A DNA stretch of 64,000 nucleotides from DASYLJ01 sp036009625 (GTDB lineage Bacteria > Desulfobacterota > Binatia > DP-6). The stretch is from assembly GCA_036009625.1 (NCBI GenBank), contig DASYLJ010000200.1:1-64000 (forward strand), given 5' to 3'. A program made the position numbers and the translations under genes. The first letter of the stretch is position 1, and every line of letters begins with the position of its first letter. The notes under the pieces are model-generated. The model was not told where the DNA came from. It did no database searches and saw only the letters and a program-made list of their open reading frames with translations. This document shows, piece by piece, positions 30,195 to 38,782 of this stretch.

Positions 30195-30223
30195 TTGACC
30201 CTCCGGCGGTCGGAACGTAGGGT
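30195..30223 (+). promoter_or_regulatory. Candidate promoter of the NfeD-stomatin-HugZ operon
   Basis: TTGACC is followed after exactly 17 bases by TAGGGT, which ends eight bases before the ATG at 30232. No ribosome-binding site fits between. The element starts 12 bases after the carbonic anhydrase stop. Confidence 0.45.
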
Positions 30224-30231
30224 CGCGCGCG

Positions 30232-30663
30232 ATGGCGTGGTGGGTGTGGGCGCTGGTCGGCCTCGTGCTGCTGGCGATCGAGATCGTCACCCCGGGCGGG
30301 TTCTTCGTCATCTTCTTCGGTCTGGCCGCGCTCGCCGTCGGCGTGCTGGTCGGCATCGGCGCCGGCGGTCCCGACTGGATGCAGTGGCTGCTGTTCTCGG
30401 TGCTGGCCGTGGGCTCGCTCGTCCTGTTCCGTGGCCGTCTGGTCGATCGCTTCCGGGACGGCGGCGGACCGCCGTCGCCCAGCAATCTGCTCGGCGAGAT
30501 CGCCACCCTGACGGACGATCTGCCCCCGGGTGGCGTCGGCAAGGCCGAGCTGCGCGGCACGACGTGGTCGGTGCGCCACGACGGCGAGGGCACGCTCGTC
30601 CGTGGCCAGCGCTGCCGGGTGATGCGGGTCGACGGCCTGATGCTGTGGGTGCACGCGGAGTGA
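30232..30663 (+). CDS. NfeD-family membrane protein
   Basis: This is a 143-residue short NfeD. Two or three membrane helices (about 3-22, 24-44 and 49-67) are followed by a soluble OB-fold domain (about 85-142) with the typical GEIATLTDDL and RGTTWSVRHDG elements. The protease domain of long NfeD forms is absent. NfeD proteins pair with SPFH/stomatin proteins, and here the stomatin gene follows after 13 bp. The pair is thought to organise membrane microdomains or membrane protein quality control. Confidence 0.9.
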   Translation: MAWWVWALVGLVLLAIEIVTPGGFFVIFFGLAALAVGVLVGIGAGGPDWMQWLLFSVLAVGSLVLFRGRLVDRFRDGGGPPSPSNLLGEIATLTDDLPPGGVGKAELRGTTWSVRHDGEGTLVRGQRCRVMRVDGLMLWVHAE

Positions 30664-30676
30664 AGGGAGAGTCGTC

Positions 30677-31606
30677 ATGAGTGGTGCGTTGGTCGTCTTC
30701 CTGGTCCTGGCCTTCCTCGTGGTGACGGTGGTCGCGAAGACTGCCGTCGTCGTCCCGCAGCAGAGCGCGTTCGTGGTCGAGCGCCTCGGCAAGTTTCGCG
30801 GTACGCTGGCCGCGGGCTTCCACATCCTGGTGCCCTTCGTCGACGTGGTTCGCTATCGACACTCGCTGAAGGAGTCCGCCCTCGATATCCCGGAGCAGGT
30901 CTGCATCACGCGCGACAACGTGCAGGTGCACGTCGACGGCGTGCTCTACCTCCAGGTGCTCAACCCGGAGCGGGCCTCGTACGGCGTCGCCGACTATCTC
31001 TTCGCCATCAGCCAGCTGGCGCAGACCACGCTGCGCAGCGAGATGGGGAAGATCGAGCTCGATCGCACCTTCGAGGAGCGTGCCCACATCAACGTCGCGA
31101 TCGTGAACGAGCTCGACAAAGCGTCCGAGCCGTGGGGCGTCAAGGTGTTGCGGTACGAGATCAAGAACATCACGCCGCCCGCCGACGTCATCGCCGCCAT
31201 GGAGAAGCAGATGCGGGCCGAGCGTGAGAAGCGCGCCGTCATCCTCACCTCCGAGGGCGTGCGTGACGCCGCGGTGAACACCGCCGAGGGCGACAAGCAG
31301 CAGGTCATCAAGCAGTCCGAGGCCAGCCGCCAGCAGCAGGTGAACGAGGCCGAGGGCGCCGCCGCCGCCATCCAGGCCATCGCCACCGCCACCGCCGACG
31401 GCATCCGCAAGGTCGCCGAGGCCATCCAGGTCCCGGGCGGCTACGAGGCGGTGCAGCTGCGCGTCGCCGAGCAGTACGTGAACCGCTTCGGGGAGCTGGC
31501 CAAGACCAACAACACGATGATACTGCCGGCGAATCTCACCGATGTCGGGGCGATGGTCGCCACCGCGCTCACCGTCATCCAGAAGCAACCAGGAAATCGA
31601 TCATGA
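30677..31606 (+). CDS. SPFH/band-7 stomatin-like protein
   Basis: This is a 309-residue stomatin/QmcA-type protein. An N-terminal membrane helix (about 4-20) is followed by the SPFH domain (about 25-190, with VVERLGKFRGTLAAGFH and YRHSLKESALDIPEQ). A long Ala/Glu-rich coiled coil (about 190-250) supports oligomer rings. A GAG-rich region before the ATG can serve as a ribosome-binding site. Its last codons overlap the start of the HugZ-like gene as ATGA. It works with NfeD upstream. Confidence 0.92.
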   Translation: MSGALVVFLVLAFLVVTVVAKTAVVVPQQSAFVVERLGKFRGTLAAGFHILVPFVDVVRYRHSLKESALDIPEQVCITRDNVQVHVDGVLYLQVLNPERASYGVADYLFAISQLAQTTLRSEMGKIELDRTFEERAHINVAIVNELDKASEPWGVKVLRYEIKNITPPADVIAAMEKQMRAEREKRAVILTSEGVRDAAVNTAEGDKQQVIKQSEASRQQQVNEAEGAAAAIQAIATATADGIRKVAEAIQVPGGYEAVQLRVAEQYVNRFGELAKTNNTMILPANLTDVGAMVATALTVIQKQPGNRS

Positions 31607-32409
31607 ACCAGCACGCCACCAGTGGTCCCGCCCCCACCGACGTCCCCGAGCTGCCCTTCGCCGAGCAGGCCCGCACGCTCGTGCATCGCGGCCGTACCGG
31701 TACGCTGTGCACGCAGTCGCAGCGCCAGCCCGGCTTCCCCTTCGGCTCGATCGCGCTCTACGGCCAGGACGAGCGCGGCCGCCCGACCTTCCTGATCAGC
31801 ACGATGGCGATGCACACGCAGAACCTGGCGGCCGATCCGAAGGCGAGCCTGCTGGTGCCGCAGCCCGGCTGGACCGGGGACCCGCTCGCCGGCGCGCGCG
31901 TCACGCTGCTCGGTCCGATCACGCTCGTGCCGGCGGCGGAGATCGAGGCGGTGCGCACCGACTATCTCGCGCGTCACGACACCGCGCGGAACTGGGTCGA
32001 CTTCGACGACTTCGCGTTCCACCGGCTCGACGTCGCCGACTGCTATTACGTGGCCGGCTTCGGGGCGATGGGGTGGGTGGCGGCGTCCGAGTATCTCGCC
32101 GCCGGCCCCGACCCGCTCGCGGACGCGTCGGAGGGCATCCTGGCGCACATGAACGCCGATCACGCCGATGCGCTCGTGCTGTACTGCCAGGTGTTCGCGG
32201 GCGTCGAGGCGCATAGCGCCACGATGACGGCCGTCGACCGGCTCGGGTTCCGGGTGCGCGCGCAGACGGCGGATCGTCTCGCGGGGATCCGCATTCCGTT
32301 CCCGCGCGAGGTGCGCTCGACCAAGGACGCGCGCGTGGTGCTGGTGGAGATGGTGCGCGAGGCGCGCGAGCGCACCGGCGCGCCGCCGCTGGCGTCCGAG
32401 AAGCACTGA
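31603..32409 (+). CDS. HugZ-family FMN-binding split-barrel protein with DUF2470
   Basis: This is a 268-residue protein with an N-terminal pyridoxamine-oxidase-like split barrel (about 15-165) and a C-terminal DUF2470 domain (about 180-265) containing AHMNADHADAL. This two-part layout is that of HugZ/HutZ haem-utilisation proteins and related FMN or F420-binding proteins. HugZ degrades haem without producing the usual biliverdin. The ATG overlaps the stomatin stop (ATGA), so the three genes are coupled. Whether it acts on haem here is uncertain; an unrelated flavin-dependent role is possible. Confidence 0.83.
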   Translation: MNQHATSGPAPTDVPELPFAEQARTLVHRGRTGTLCTQSQRQPGFPFGSIALYGQDERGRPTFLISTMAMHTQNLAADPKASLLVPQPGWTGDPLAGARVTLLGPITLVPAAEIEAVRTDYLARHDTARNWVDFDDFAFHRLDVADCYYVAGFGAMGWVAASEYLAAGPDPLADASEGILAHMNADHADALVLYCQVFAGVEAHSATMTAVDRLGFRVRAQTADRLAGIRIPFPREVRSTKDARVVLVEMVREARERTGAPPLASEKH

Positions 32410-32493
32410 CTCGCGTACCCACGGCAAGCCGGCACGCGACCACGCGCAGACGTTGAGATATCCGGCTCGAAGTCTTTCTCGTTGTACGCGTCG

Positions 32494-32522
32494 TTGACAG
32501 CTGCCCGGCGCGGGGCTATCGG
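32494..32522 (+). promoter_or_regulatory. Strong -35/-10 pair at the cyclase start
   Basis: TTGACA, a full match to the sigma70 -35 consensus, is followed after 17 bases by TATCGG, which ends five bases before the GTG at 32528. Transcription would begin at about the GTG, predicting a leaderless mRNA or a start codon further in. Confidence 0.5.
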
Positions 32523-32527
32523 GAGCC

Positions 32528-33799
32528 GTGCTCGCCACCGACCTCGGTAGTCCCACCTCGTCGTTCGCCATTCCGGGTGGTCCGGCCTACGCGAGCCAGC
32601 TCCGCCTCCTCCTGGAGAGCCTCTGCTGTGATCTCGTTCGGTTCGAGCACGCGGGCACCGACGGCCTCCCGGCCGACGACGTGCGGATCAAGCACGAGTA
32701 TCCGTTGGGCGAGCCGAGCCGCTTCGCCGACATCCGGATCGAACCCCGCGGCCGTCCTCCGTACTACATGGAGATCGACTACGGTCTCTCGGATGCCGGG
32801 CTCCTGCAATCGTTGCGGCGGAAGTACAAGCCCGACGGGCCACGGGTCCGCGAGGCATCCAAGCTCGTGGTGGTGGTGGACACCGAGGGGCAGCGAGATC
32901 GGGCGCGGCTCGAGACCGCCATTCGCCAGGTCGTCCCCGAGCACCTCGGCGTCGAGCTGTGGACCGATGCCGGGGTCCGCGAACGCATCGCCAACCACTT
33001 CGGCGTCACCGTTCCAGTTCCCTCGCCCGAGACGCTCGCCGGGATCGCACATCAGATGGAGCAGGCACGCGGCTTCCATGCGTTCGGCGGCGACGACCTC
33101 GCCCACTACACGAACGATCCCCTCCGATCCGAGCTGCTCTGGCACTTCGGCCTATGGCGGCTGCGAGAGCTGCGCGAGGTCGAGGGGCGGTTGCCGGAGG
33201 ATATCCTGCCGCAGGCGCTCTACCGCGGCGTCGCCATCATCATGGCGGACCTCTGCGCCTTCTCGAGCTACGTGCGGGATACGAGCGACGAGGAGGTCAT
33301 CCGAGACAACCTGACGGCCTTCTACTCCAAGACCCGCACGCAGATCCAGAACGACGGCGGCATGTTCTACCAGTTCGTCGGGGACGAGGTGATCGGCCTC
33401 TTCGGCATCCCGCACAATGCGACGGAGGTGCCGCAACGCGCCCTCCAGACCGCGCGCAACCTCCTCGCCATCGGCAACTCGGTTTCCAACCGGTGGCAGC
33501 GCAACATCGACCGCGCGCAATCGGCCCGCGGCGTGCACATCGGCATGGCGGTCGGCGATCTCCAGATCGTCTCGCTGCGACCGTTCACCCGGATCCGGAT
33601 GGGCGCAATCGGGGACGCGCTCAACGTCGCCGCGCGGCTCATGGCGATCGCGGGTCCGAGCGAAATCGTCGTCAGCAACACCCTGTTCCACCAGCTCGCA
33701 GAGGAGGACCAGGCAGGCTTCGCCGAAATCGACGCCATCGAATGTCACAACGTCGGGCGCATCAACGCCTGGCGCGCGTCGAGCCCATCGCCTGCCTGA
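32528..33799 (+). CDS. Class III nucleotide cyclase with unusual N-terminal domain
   Basis: This is a 423-residue soluble protein. The C-terminal half (about 230-415) is a class III cyclase: metal aspartates D241 (MADLCAF) and D286 (FVGDEVIG), with N366 and R370 in GDALNVAARL. The purine-selecting lysine is replaced by Q282, and the usual second selector position is G359, so ATP or GTP preference cannot be read. The first 170 residues are not a known sensor to me. FADIRIEPRG (D68) then YYMEIDYG (E82, D84) and later K99/K101, followed by VVVVDTEG, resemble a PD-(D/E)xK nuclease-like fold with an altered core. It starts at GTG. It converges on the LuxR-type regulator gene. Confidence 0.8.
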   Translation: MLATDLGSPTSSFAIPGGPAYASQLRLLLESLCCDLVRFEHAGTDGLPADDVRIKHEYPLGEPSRFADIRIEPRGRPPYYMEIDYGLSDAGLLQSLRRKYKPDGPRVREASKLVVVVDTEGQRDRARLETAIRQVVPEHLGVELWTDAGVRERIANHFGVTVPVPSPETLAGIAHQMEQARGFHAFGGDDLAHYTNDPLRSELLWHFGLWRLRELREVEGRLPEDILPQALYRGVAIIMADLCAFSSYVRDTSDEEVIRDNLTAFYSKTRTQIQNDGGMFYQFVGDEVIGLFGIPHNATEVPQRALQTARNLLAIGNSVSNRWQRNIDRAQSARGVHIGMAVGDLQIVSLRPFTRIRMGAIGDALNVAARLMAIAGPSEIVVSNTLFHQLAEEDQAGFAEIDAIECHNVGRINAWRASSPSPA

Positions 33800-33880
33800 G
33801 AGCCGGTTCGACCGTTCACGCGTGGCCCCTGCGGGCTACGAGCTCTGGCAGCGCGGCGTGGCCACAGCGCACGAGTCCGG

Positions 33881-34537
33881 TCAGGGCGCCGGCAGCAGAC
33901 CCGCTTCGCGCGCGCGCCGCAGCAGGCTCGTCACGTTCCGCACTCCGAGCTTCGCCATCATGTGCTTGCGGTGCGTGTGTACCGTGCCCACCGCGAGCCC
34001 GAGCATGCCCGAGATCTGACGGTCGGTATTCCCGCTCGCGATGAGCGCCAGGACCTCCTGCTCGCGCTGCGTGAGCTGGCGCCCGACGGGAGCGGCGGTC
34101 TGCGAAGCGCTCGGTCCCTCGATCAGGACCCGCGCCACGAACGGGCACAGGTAGGTCCGGCCGACGCGCGCCGCTTCGATGGCGTCGAGCAGGTCCGACA
34201 CCGCGGCTTCGGTCGACACGCACGCACTGACGCCGGCATCGAACGCCCCCGCGACGAGCTCGCGAGCATACTGGCGCCGCAGGCCGACGACGCGCGGACC
34301 GCCGGGCGTGCCGACGATCTCCCGCACCAAGGCGAAGGCGCCATCGGTGGACGGCGGAAGATCGACGATGACGACCGCCGGCTGGCTCGCGATCACCGAG
34401 GAGACGGCACCTTCCGTCATCCCCACGGCGCCCACCAGCTGCACGGTATCGAGCGTCGAGATCAGCGCCGCCAATCCCTCCCGCTCGATGGGGCTCGGGT
34501 GGAGGATGGCGACGCGCGTTCGGTCTGAAACAGGCAA
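33881..34537 (-). CDS. NarL/LuxR-type regulator with degenerate receiver
   Basis: This is a 218-residue protein. A receiver-like domain (about 7-125) keeps a central Asp at D59 in VIVDLPP. It lacks the acidic pair at the first strand end (LHPSPIER instead) and has Thr at the conserved lysine position (VSTEAA), so phosphorylation may be weak or absent. The C-terminal LuxR helix-turn-helix (152-218) is typical, with LTQREQEVL, TVHTHRKHMMAKLGV. It starts at TTG, because an in-frame stop lies just upstream. The histidine kinase gene ends 21 bp before it on the same strand, so the two form a kinase-regulator pair. Confidence 0.85.
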   Translation of the reverse strand: MPVSDRTRVAILHPSPIEREGLAALISTLDTVQLVGAVGMTEGAVSSVIASQPAVVIVDLPPSTDGAFALVREIVGTPGGPRVVGLRRQYARELVAGAFDAGVSACVSTEAAVSDLLDAIEAARVGRTYLCPFVARVLIEGPSASQTAAPVGRQLTQREQEVLALIASGNTDRQISGMLGLAVGTVHTHRKHMMAKLGVRNVTSLLRRAREAGLLPAP

Positions 34538-34558
34538 CGTCGTCAGTTAAGCCGACTC

Positions 34559-36391
34559 TCAGACGCGAGCAAGACCCAAAATGCGTGACGTCGTGGCGTC
34601 GCGAGCGGGGACGGACGCCGCCGTCGCCGGCAGACGCACCGTGAACGCCGAGCCGCTGCCGGGCGTGCTGTCGAGCGCGACCGTGCCGCCGAGCTGCGTG
34701 ACGAAGCGCCGCACGATATGCAGCCCGAGCCCGACGCCACCGTAGCGTCGCGAGTCGGAGCCATCGGCCTGGCGGAACATCTCGAAGATCACCGCCTGAT
34801 CCTCCGGCCGGATGCCGATGCCGGTGTCGGCGACGCGCAGCACCAGCTCGTCGCCCTCGACGCGCGCCGACGCCTCGACGCTTCCGCGCTCGGTGAACTT
34901 GAGCGCGTTCCCGACGAGGTTCCGCACCACGACCGTCACCTTGCGCGGGTCGGTCACCACCGAGACCTCGGCGGCGTCGAGCCATGCCAGCAGGACGCCG
35001 TGCCGTCGCGGCATCCGCCCGCACGCCGTCCCGAGCTCGGTCCACAGTGCCGACAGCGTCACCGGCTCGAGCCGCACCTCGTCGCGGCCGCTCTCGATGC
35101 GTCCGATCTCGAGCGTGTCCTCGATCAGCTCCATCAGCTCGCGCCCGGCGGTCTCGACGCGCTCGAGGCAGCGCTCGCGCTCCGCCAGGTCGAGGGCGTG
35201 GTCGCGCGCCATCTCGGAGAATCCCAGGATGACGTTCAAGGGCGTGCGCAGCTCGTGCGACATCGTCGACACGAACTCGGTCTTGAGCTGATTGGCGGCC
35301 TGCAGATCGGCGATGAGCCGCGTGTTCTCGAGCGCGATCGCCGTCGCCTGCGCGATGCCGAGGGCGACGCGGTGCTGCCGTTCCGTGAACGGCCCACGAC
35401 GCGATCGATCGGCGCAGATCAGCATGCCGACGATGTCGCTGCCGCGCGCGATGGCGACGACCAGCGTCGCGCTCATGTCCCAGCGCGCCATCAGGTCGGG
35501 CGGCACCAGCGCCTGCGCGTCGGGATCGGCGATCTCGACGAGACCGCCGGGCGCCAGCGCGCGCAGCACGGGCAGGTTGTCGCGCGTCACGTCCACGCGC
35601 TCGAGCTCGGCCGCGGGCTCGGCGCGCAACCCCGCACCCGCCGTGAAGCGGTACGCCTGGCGGCGGTCGTCCCACGCGAAGGTGCTGGTCCAGTCGCAGC
35701 CGACGGCCTCGACGGCGAGCCGATTCACCGCCTCCAGCATGTGCGGGCGATCGGTGTAGCCGCCGAGCGCCTGCGCCACGCGCAGCAGCATGGCGGCGAT
35801 GTCGGCCTCCTCGCGCTCGCTCGCGGTGCGCACGAAGGCCTCGAAGCGGTGGCGATCCATCGACCAGGCGCCGAGGACGGACGTGCCACCCGCTACGATC
35901 AGACCGAACGCGCCGAAGCCCGTCGCATCCGCCGCCGTGAGATGCGGTGCCGTCAGCGCGAAGACTCCGACCGCCGCGATCATCGCCGCCAGCTGTGGCC
36001 GCCAGCCCCATGGGAACAGCACCGCGGCGCCGTTCAGCAGGCAGACCTGGATCATGACGTAGCGCTCGAGCAACCCACCGACGCCGACGTTGTAGAGTCC
36101 GCTCAGCGTGATGAAGGCGATCAGCAGCCCGGCGCTCGCCAGCATGGGCGTTCGTCCGGTCGGGTGGCGTCTGGCCACGATGACCGCCGTCAGCGCGGCG
36201 ACGGCGTCGGTGGCGAAGCGCAGCGCGATCATCCGGCGGCGATCCGGATGATGCGAGATCTCGAGCAGGACGAGCGCCAACCCCGCCGGCAGATACACGG
36301 CGACCGCGAGCGGCAGCCGCTGGACGAGCATGCGAGCCGTGTCCGCTCGGAATGCAGCCGCGAGCCGCCATCGAGCGTCGTCCGTCACCAC
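34559..36391 (-). CDS. Membrane sensor histidine kinase with GAF domain (pairs with LuxR regulator)
   Basis: This is a 610-residue kinase. An N-terminal membrane region has about six helices in the first 185 residues, followed by a GAF domain (about 205-360). HisKA carries H379 in STMSHELRTPLNV, and the HATPase has NLVGNALKF, DTGIGI and GGVGLGLHIV. It is a clear paralogue of the kinase at 26719-28515, sharing domain order and long identical stretches around the catalytic boxes. The GTG start is uncertain; an ATG at 36331 is possible. The LuxR-type regulator follows at once. The gene begins 13 bp after the acyl-CoA dehydrogenase stop, so it may be read from that operon. Confidence 0.88.
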   Translation of the reverse strand: MVTDDARWRLAAAFRADTARMLVQRLPLAVAVYLPAGLALVLLEISHHPDRRRMIALRFATDAVAALTAVIVARRHPTGRTPMLASAGLLIAFITLSGLYNVGVGGLLERYVMIQVCLLNGAAVLFPWGWRPQLAAMIAAVGVFALTAPHLTAADATGFGAFGLIVAGGTSVLGAWSMDRHRFEAFVRTASEREEADIAAMLLRVAQALGGYTDRPHMLEAVNRLAVEAVGCDWTSTFAWDDRRQAYRFTAGAGLRAEPAAELERVDVTRDNLPVLRALAPGGLVEIADPDAQALVPPDLMARWDMSATLVVAIARGSDIVGMLICADRSRRGPFTERQHRVALGIAQATAIALENTRLIADLQAANQLKTEFVSTMSHELRTPLNVILGFSEMARDHALDLAERERCLERVETAGRELMELIEDTLEIGRIESGRDEVRLEPVTLSALWTELGTACGRMPRRHGVLLAWLDAAEVSVVTDPRKVTVVVRNLVGNALKFTERGSVEASARVEGDELVLRVADTGIGIRPEDQAVIFEMFRQADGSDSRRYGGVGLGLHIVRRFVTQLGGTVALDSTPGSGSAFTVRLPATAASVPARDATTSRILGLARV

Positions 36392-36404
36392 CGCGTCCGG
36401 ATGC

Positions 36405-37553
36405 TCAGTAGCCGTCCAGGATAGCCACGCGCCCGCGGTGCCACGCCGCGTCCCCGAACTGCATCTCGGCAGCGCGCGCGCGCTTCAGGAAGAAGCCGAC
36501 GTCGTGCTCGTCCGTCATGCCGATGCCACCGTGCATCTGGACGCCCTCGTTGCCGATGAGCACGAAGGCGTCGGAGCAACGCGCCTTGGCAACGCTGGCG
36601 AGACGGGCCACCTGCCCGTCGTCGGCGCCGTCGTCGAGCGCACGGTGCGCTGCCATGACCACCGAGCGTGCGAGCTCGGTCTCGATGTACATGCGCGCCG
36701 CACGATGCTTGAGCGCCTGGAACGTGCCGATGAGGACGCCGAACTGCTGGCGCGTCTTCAGATAGGCGAGCGTCATCTCGAAGCACGCCGTCATCGCACC
36801 GAGCATCTCGGCGCTGAGTGCCGCCGCGGCGCGATCGAGGACGTGCTGCAGGAGATCGCCGCCCTTCCCTTCGCCGCCCAGCACGGCCTCCGGCGTGACC
36901 GTGACGCTCTCGAGGCGGACGATGGCCGCGCCCCGCGCATCGACCCGATGCTGGCGCTCGACGGTGACGCCCGGCGCATCGCGCCGGATCAGGAAGAGCG
37001 TGATGCCGTCTGCGTCCGTCGTCTCGCCGGCGGTACGCGCCGACACGACGAACCAGTCGGCGTGATGGCCGTCGAGCACCTGGACCTTCTCGCCGGTGAT
37101 CTTCCAACCGCCGCCCGCGCGCTCGGCGCGCGTCGCGACGTGGACGGGGTTCCAGCGGCTCTCGGGCTCCTGATAGGCCAGCCCGAGAAAGCGCTCGCCG
37201 GCCGCCACCGGCGGCAGATGCGCCTGCTTCTGGGCCTCGGAGCCACCGAGTAGGATTGCCGTCGCGCCGAGCAGCACGGTGCCGACGAACGGCTCCGGCA
37301 TGAGGCCGCGACCGAGCTCCTCCATGACGACCATGAGCTCGGTCCATCCGAGACCGGCACCGCCGTGGCTCTCGGGGATGACGATGCCGAGCCAGCCGAG
37401 CTGCGCCATCTCGGTCCACAGCTCACGCGAGAAGCCGTCGCCGTCGGTGTCGTCGCGCAGCGCGCGCAGCCGCTTGAACGACGAGCGGCCGGCGACGAGC
37501 TCGCGCGCGGTGCGCTGGAGGAATTCCTGCTCTTCGGTGAGGACGAGTGCCAT
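36405..37553 (-). CDS. Acyl-CoA dehydrogenase family subunit lacking the catalytic Glu motif
   Basis: This is a 382-residue acyl-CoA dehydrogenase-fold protein with the N-terminal helical domain, middle beta-barrel and C-terminal four-helix bundle (RQQFGVLIGTFQALKHR, MHGGIGMTDEHD). The EGT/EGGT segment that carries the catalytic glutamate is absent; the region reads MQFGDAAWHRGR. This is the mark of the non-catalytic partner in heterotetrameric FadE-type enzymes of steroid side-chain oxidation. It follows the catalytic subunit with a five-base gap. Fold is certain; the partner role is inferred. Confidence 0.85.
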   Translation of the reverse strand: MALVLTEEQEFLQRTARELVAGRSSFKRLRALRDDTDGDGFSRELWTEMAQLGWLGIVIPESHGGAGLGWTELMVVMEELGRGLMPEPFVGTVLLGATAILLGGSEAQKQAHLPPVAAGERFLGLAYQEPESRWNPVHVATRAERAGGGWKITGEKVQVLDGHHADWFVVSARTAGETTDADGITLFLIRRDAPGVTVERQHRVDARGAAIVRLESVTVTPEAVLGGEGKGGDLLQHVLDRAAAALSAEMLGAMTACFEMTLAYLKTRQQFGVLIGTFQALKHRAARMYIETELARSVVMAAHRALDDGADDGQVARLASVAKARCSDAFVLIGNEGVQMHGGIGMTDEHDVGFFLKRARAAEMQFGDAAWHRGRVAILDGY

Positions 37554-37558
37554 GCGTG

Positions 37559-38740
37559 TCAGTCCGGTAGGCCAAGCACTTGCTTGGCGATGATGTTGAG
37601 CTGGACCTCGGAGGTCCCGCCCTCGATGGTGTTGCCGCGCGAGCGCAGCCAGTCGCGCGTCAGCGTCAGCTCGTCGTCGGCGAATCCCGTGCCCTCCCAG
37701 CCGAGCGACTGCGGACCGGCGATGCTCATCATGAGCTCGCGCCGCCGTTGGTTCAGCTCGGTGCCGTAGAGCTTGAAGATCGACGTCTCGGGACCGGGCG
37801 CCTGTCCCGCCTTCAGCCGATCGCGCGAGCGCGACAGCGTGAGGTCGAGGCCGAGCTGGTCCATGTCCATCTGCGTGATGCGGTCGCGCAGGATCGGATC
37901 GGCGATGCGCCCGTCCTCCACCGGCAGGTAGCGACGCGCCATCTTGAGGAGGCGCGAGCGGTCGTCGCGCTCCTTGAAGACGTCGGCGATCATGTTGCGC
38001 TCGAAGCGCAGCAGCATCTTGGCGATGGCCCAGCCGCCGTTCTCCTCGCCGATGACGTTGCGTCGCGGCACGATCACGTCGGTGAGGAAGGTCTCGCAGA
38101 AGGGCGACGCGCCGCTGATGAGCTTGATCGGCGCCACCGTGACGCCGGGCACCTCCATGTCCATCAGGAGGAACGTGATGCCGGCGTGCTTCTTCTCGGT
38201 GTCGGTGCGGACCAGGATGAACATCCAGTCCGACTTCTCCCCGTACGACGTCCACACCTTCTGGCCGTTCAGGATGTAGTCGTCGCCGTCGCGAACCGCG
38301 CGCGTCTGCAGACCGGCGAGGTCGGAGCCCGCGCCCGGTTCGGAGTAGCCCTGACACCAGCGGATCTCGCCGCGCGTGATGCGCGGCAGGTGCTCGCGCT
38401 TCTGCTCCTCGGTGCCGGTCTGGAGCAGCAGCGGGCCGATCATCTCGAGGCCGAAGCCGATGAGCGCCGGCCGCAGCCGCAGCTTGGCCATCTCCTCGGA
38501 CAGGACCTTCGCCTGCTCCTTCGTGAGACCGCCGCCGCCGTACTCGCGCGGCCACGTCGGCGCCGTCCAACCGCGCTCCGCCATGAGGGCGAGCCAGCGG
38601 CGCGTGTCGTCTGGATACTTCCCCTTCTTCCCGCCCCAGCACACCTCGTCGGCGATACGAGGCGGGGTGCGCATGGCGGGCGGCGCGTGCTCCTCGAGCC
38701 AGCGCCGCGTGTCTTCGCGGAAGGTATCCATATCCGACAT
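37559..38740 (-). CDS. Acyl-CoA dehydrogenase, catalytic subunit
   Basis: This is a 393-residue acyl-CoA dehydrogenase. FAD- and substrate-binding stretches YSEPGAGSDLAGLQTRA and WTSYGEKSDWMF are present. The catalytic glutamate is E373 in TIEGGTSEVQLNIIAKQ. It is paired with the downstream gene, which lacks this residue, suggesting an alpha2-beta2 enzyme. I chose the ATG at 38740; upstream in-frame codons add an Arg-rich leader that is unlikely. Such enzymes form 2-enoyl-CoA from bulky or branched acyl-CoA and pass electrons to ETF. Confidence 0.9.
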   Translation of the reverse strand: MSDMDTFREDTRRWLEEHAPPAMRTPPRIADEVCWGGKKGKYPDDTRRWLALMAERGWTAPTWPREYGGGGLTKEQAKVLSEEMAKLRLRPALIGFGLEMIGPLLLQTGTEEQKREHLPRITRGEIRWCQGYSEPGAGSDLAGLQTRAVRDGDDYILNGQKVWTSYGEKSDWMFILVRTDTEKKHAGITFLLMDMEVPGVTVAPIKLISGASPFCETFLTDVIVPRRNVIGEENGGWAIAKMLLRFERNMIADVFKERDDRSRLLKMARRYLPVEDGRIADPILRDRITQMDMDQLGLDLTLSRSRDRLKAGQAPGPETSIFKLYGTELNQRRRELMMSIAGPQSLGWEGTGFADDELTLTRDWLRSRGNTIEGGTSEVQLNIIAKQVLGLPD

Positions 38741-38782
38741 CCGGCGGACGCTAGTCGAGCCGTCCCGCCGGCGCAAGGCGCG

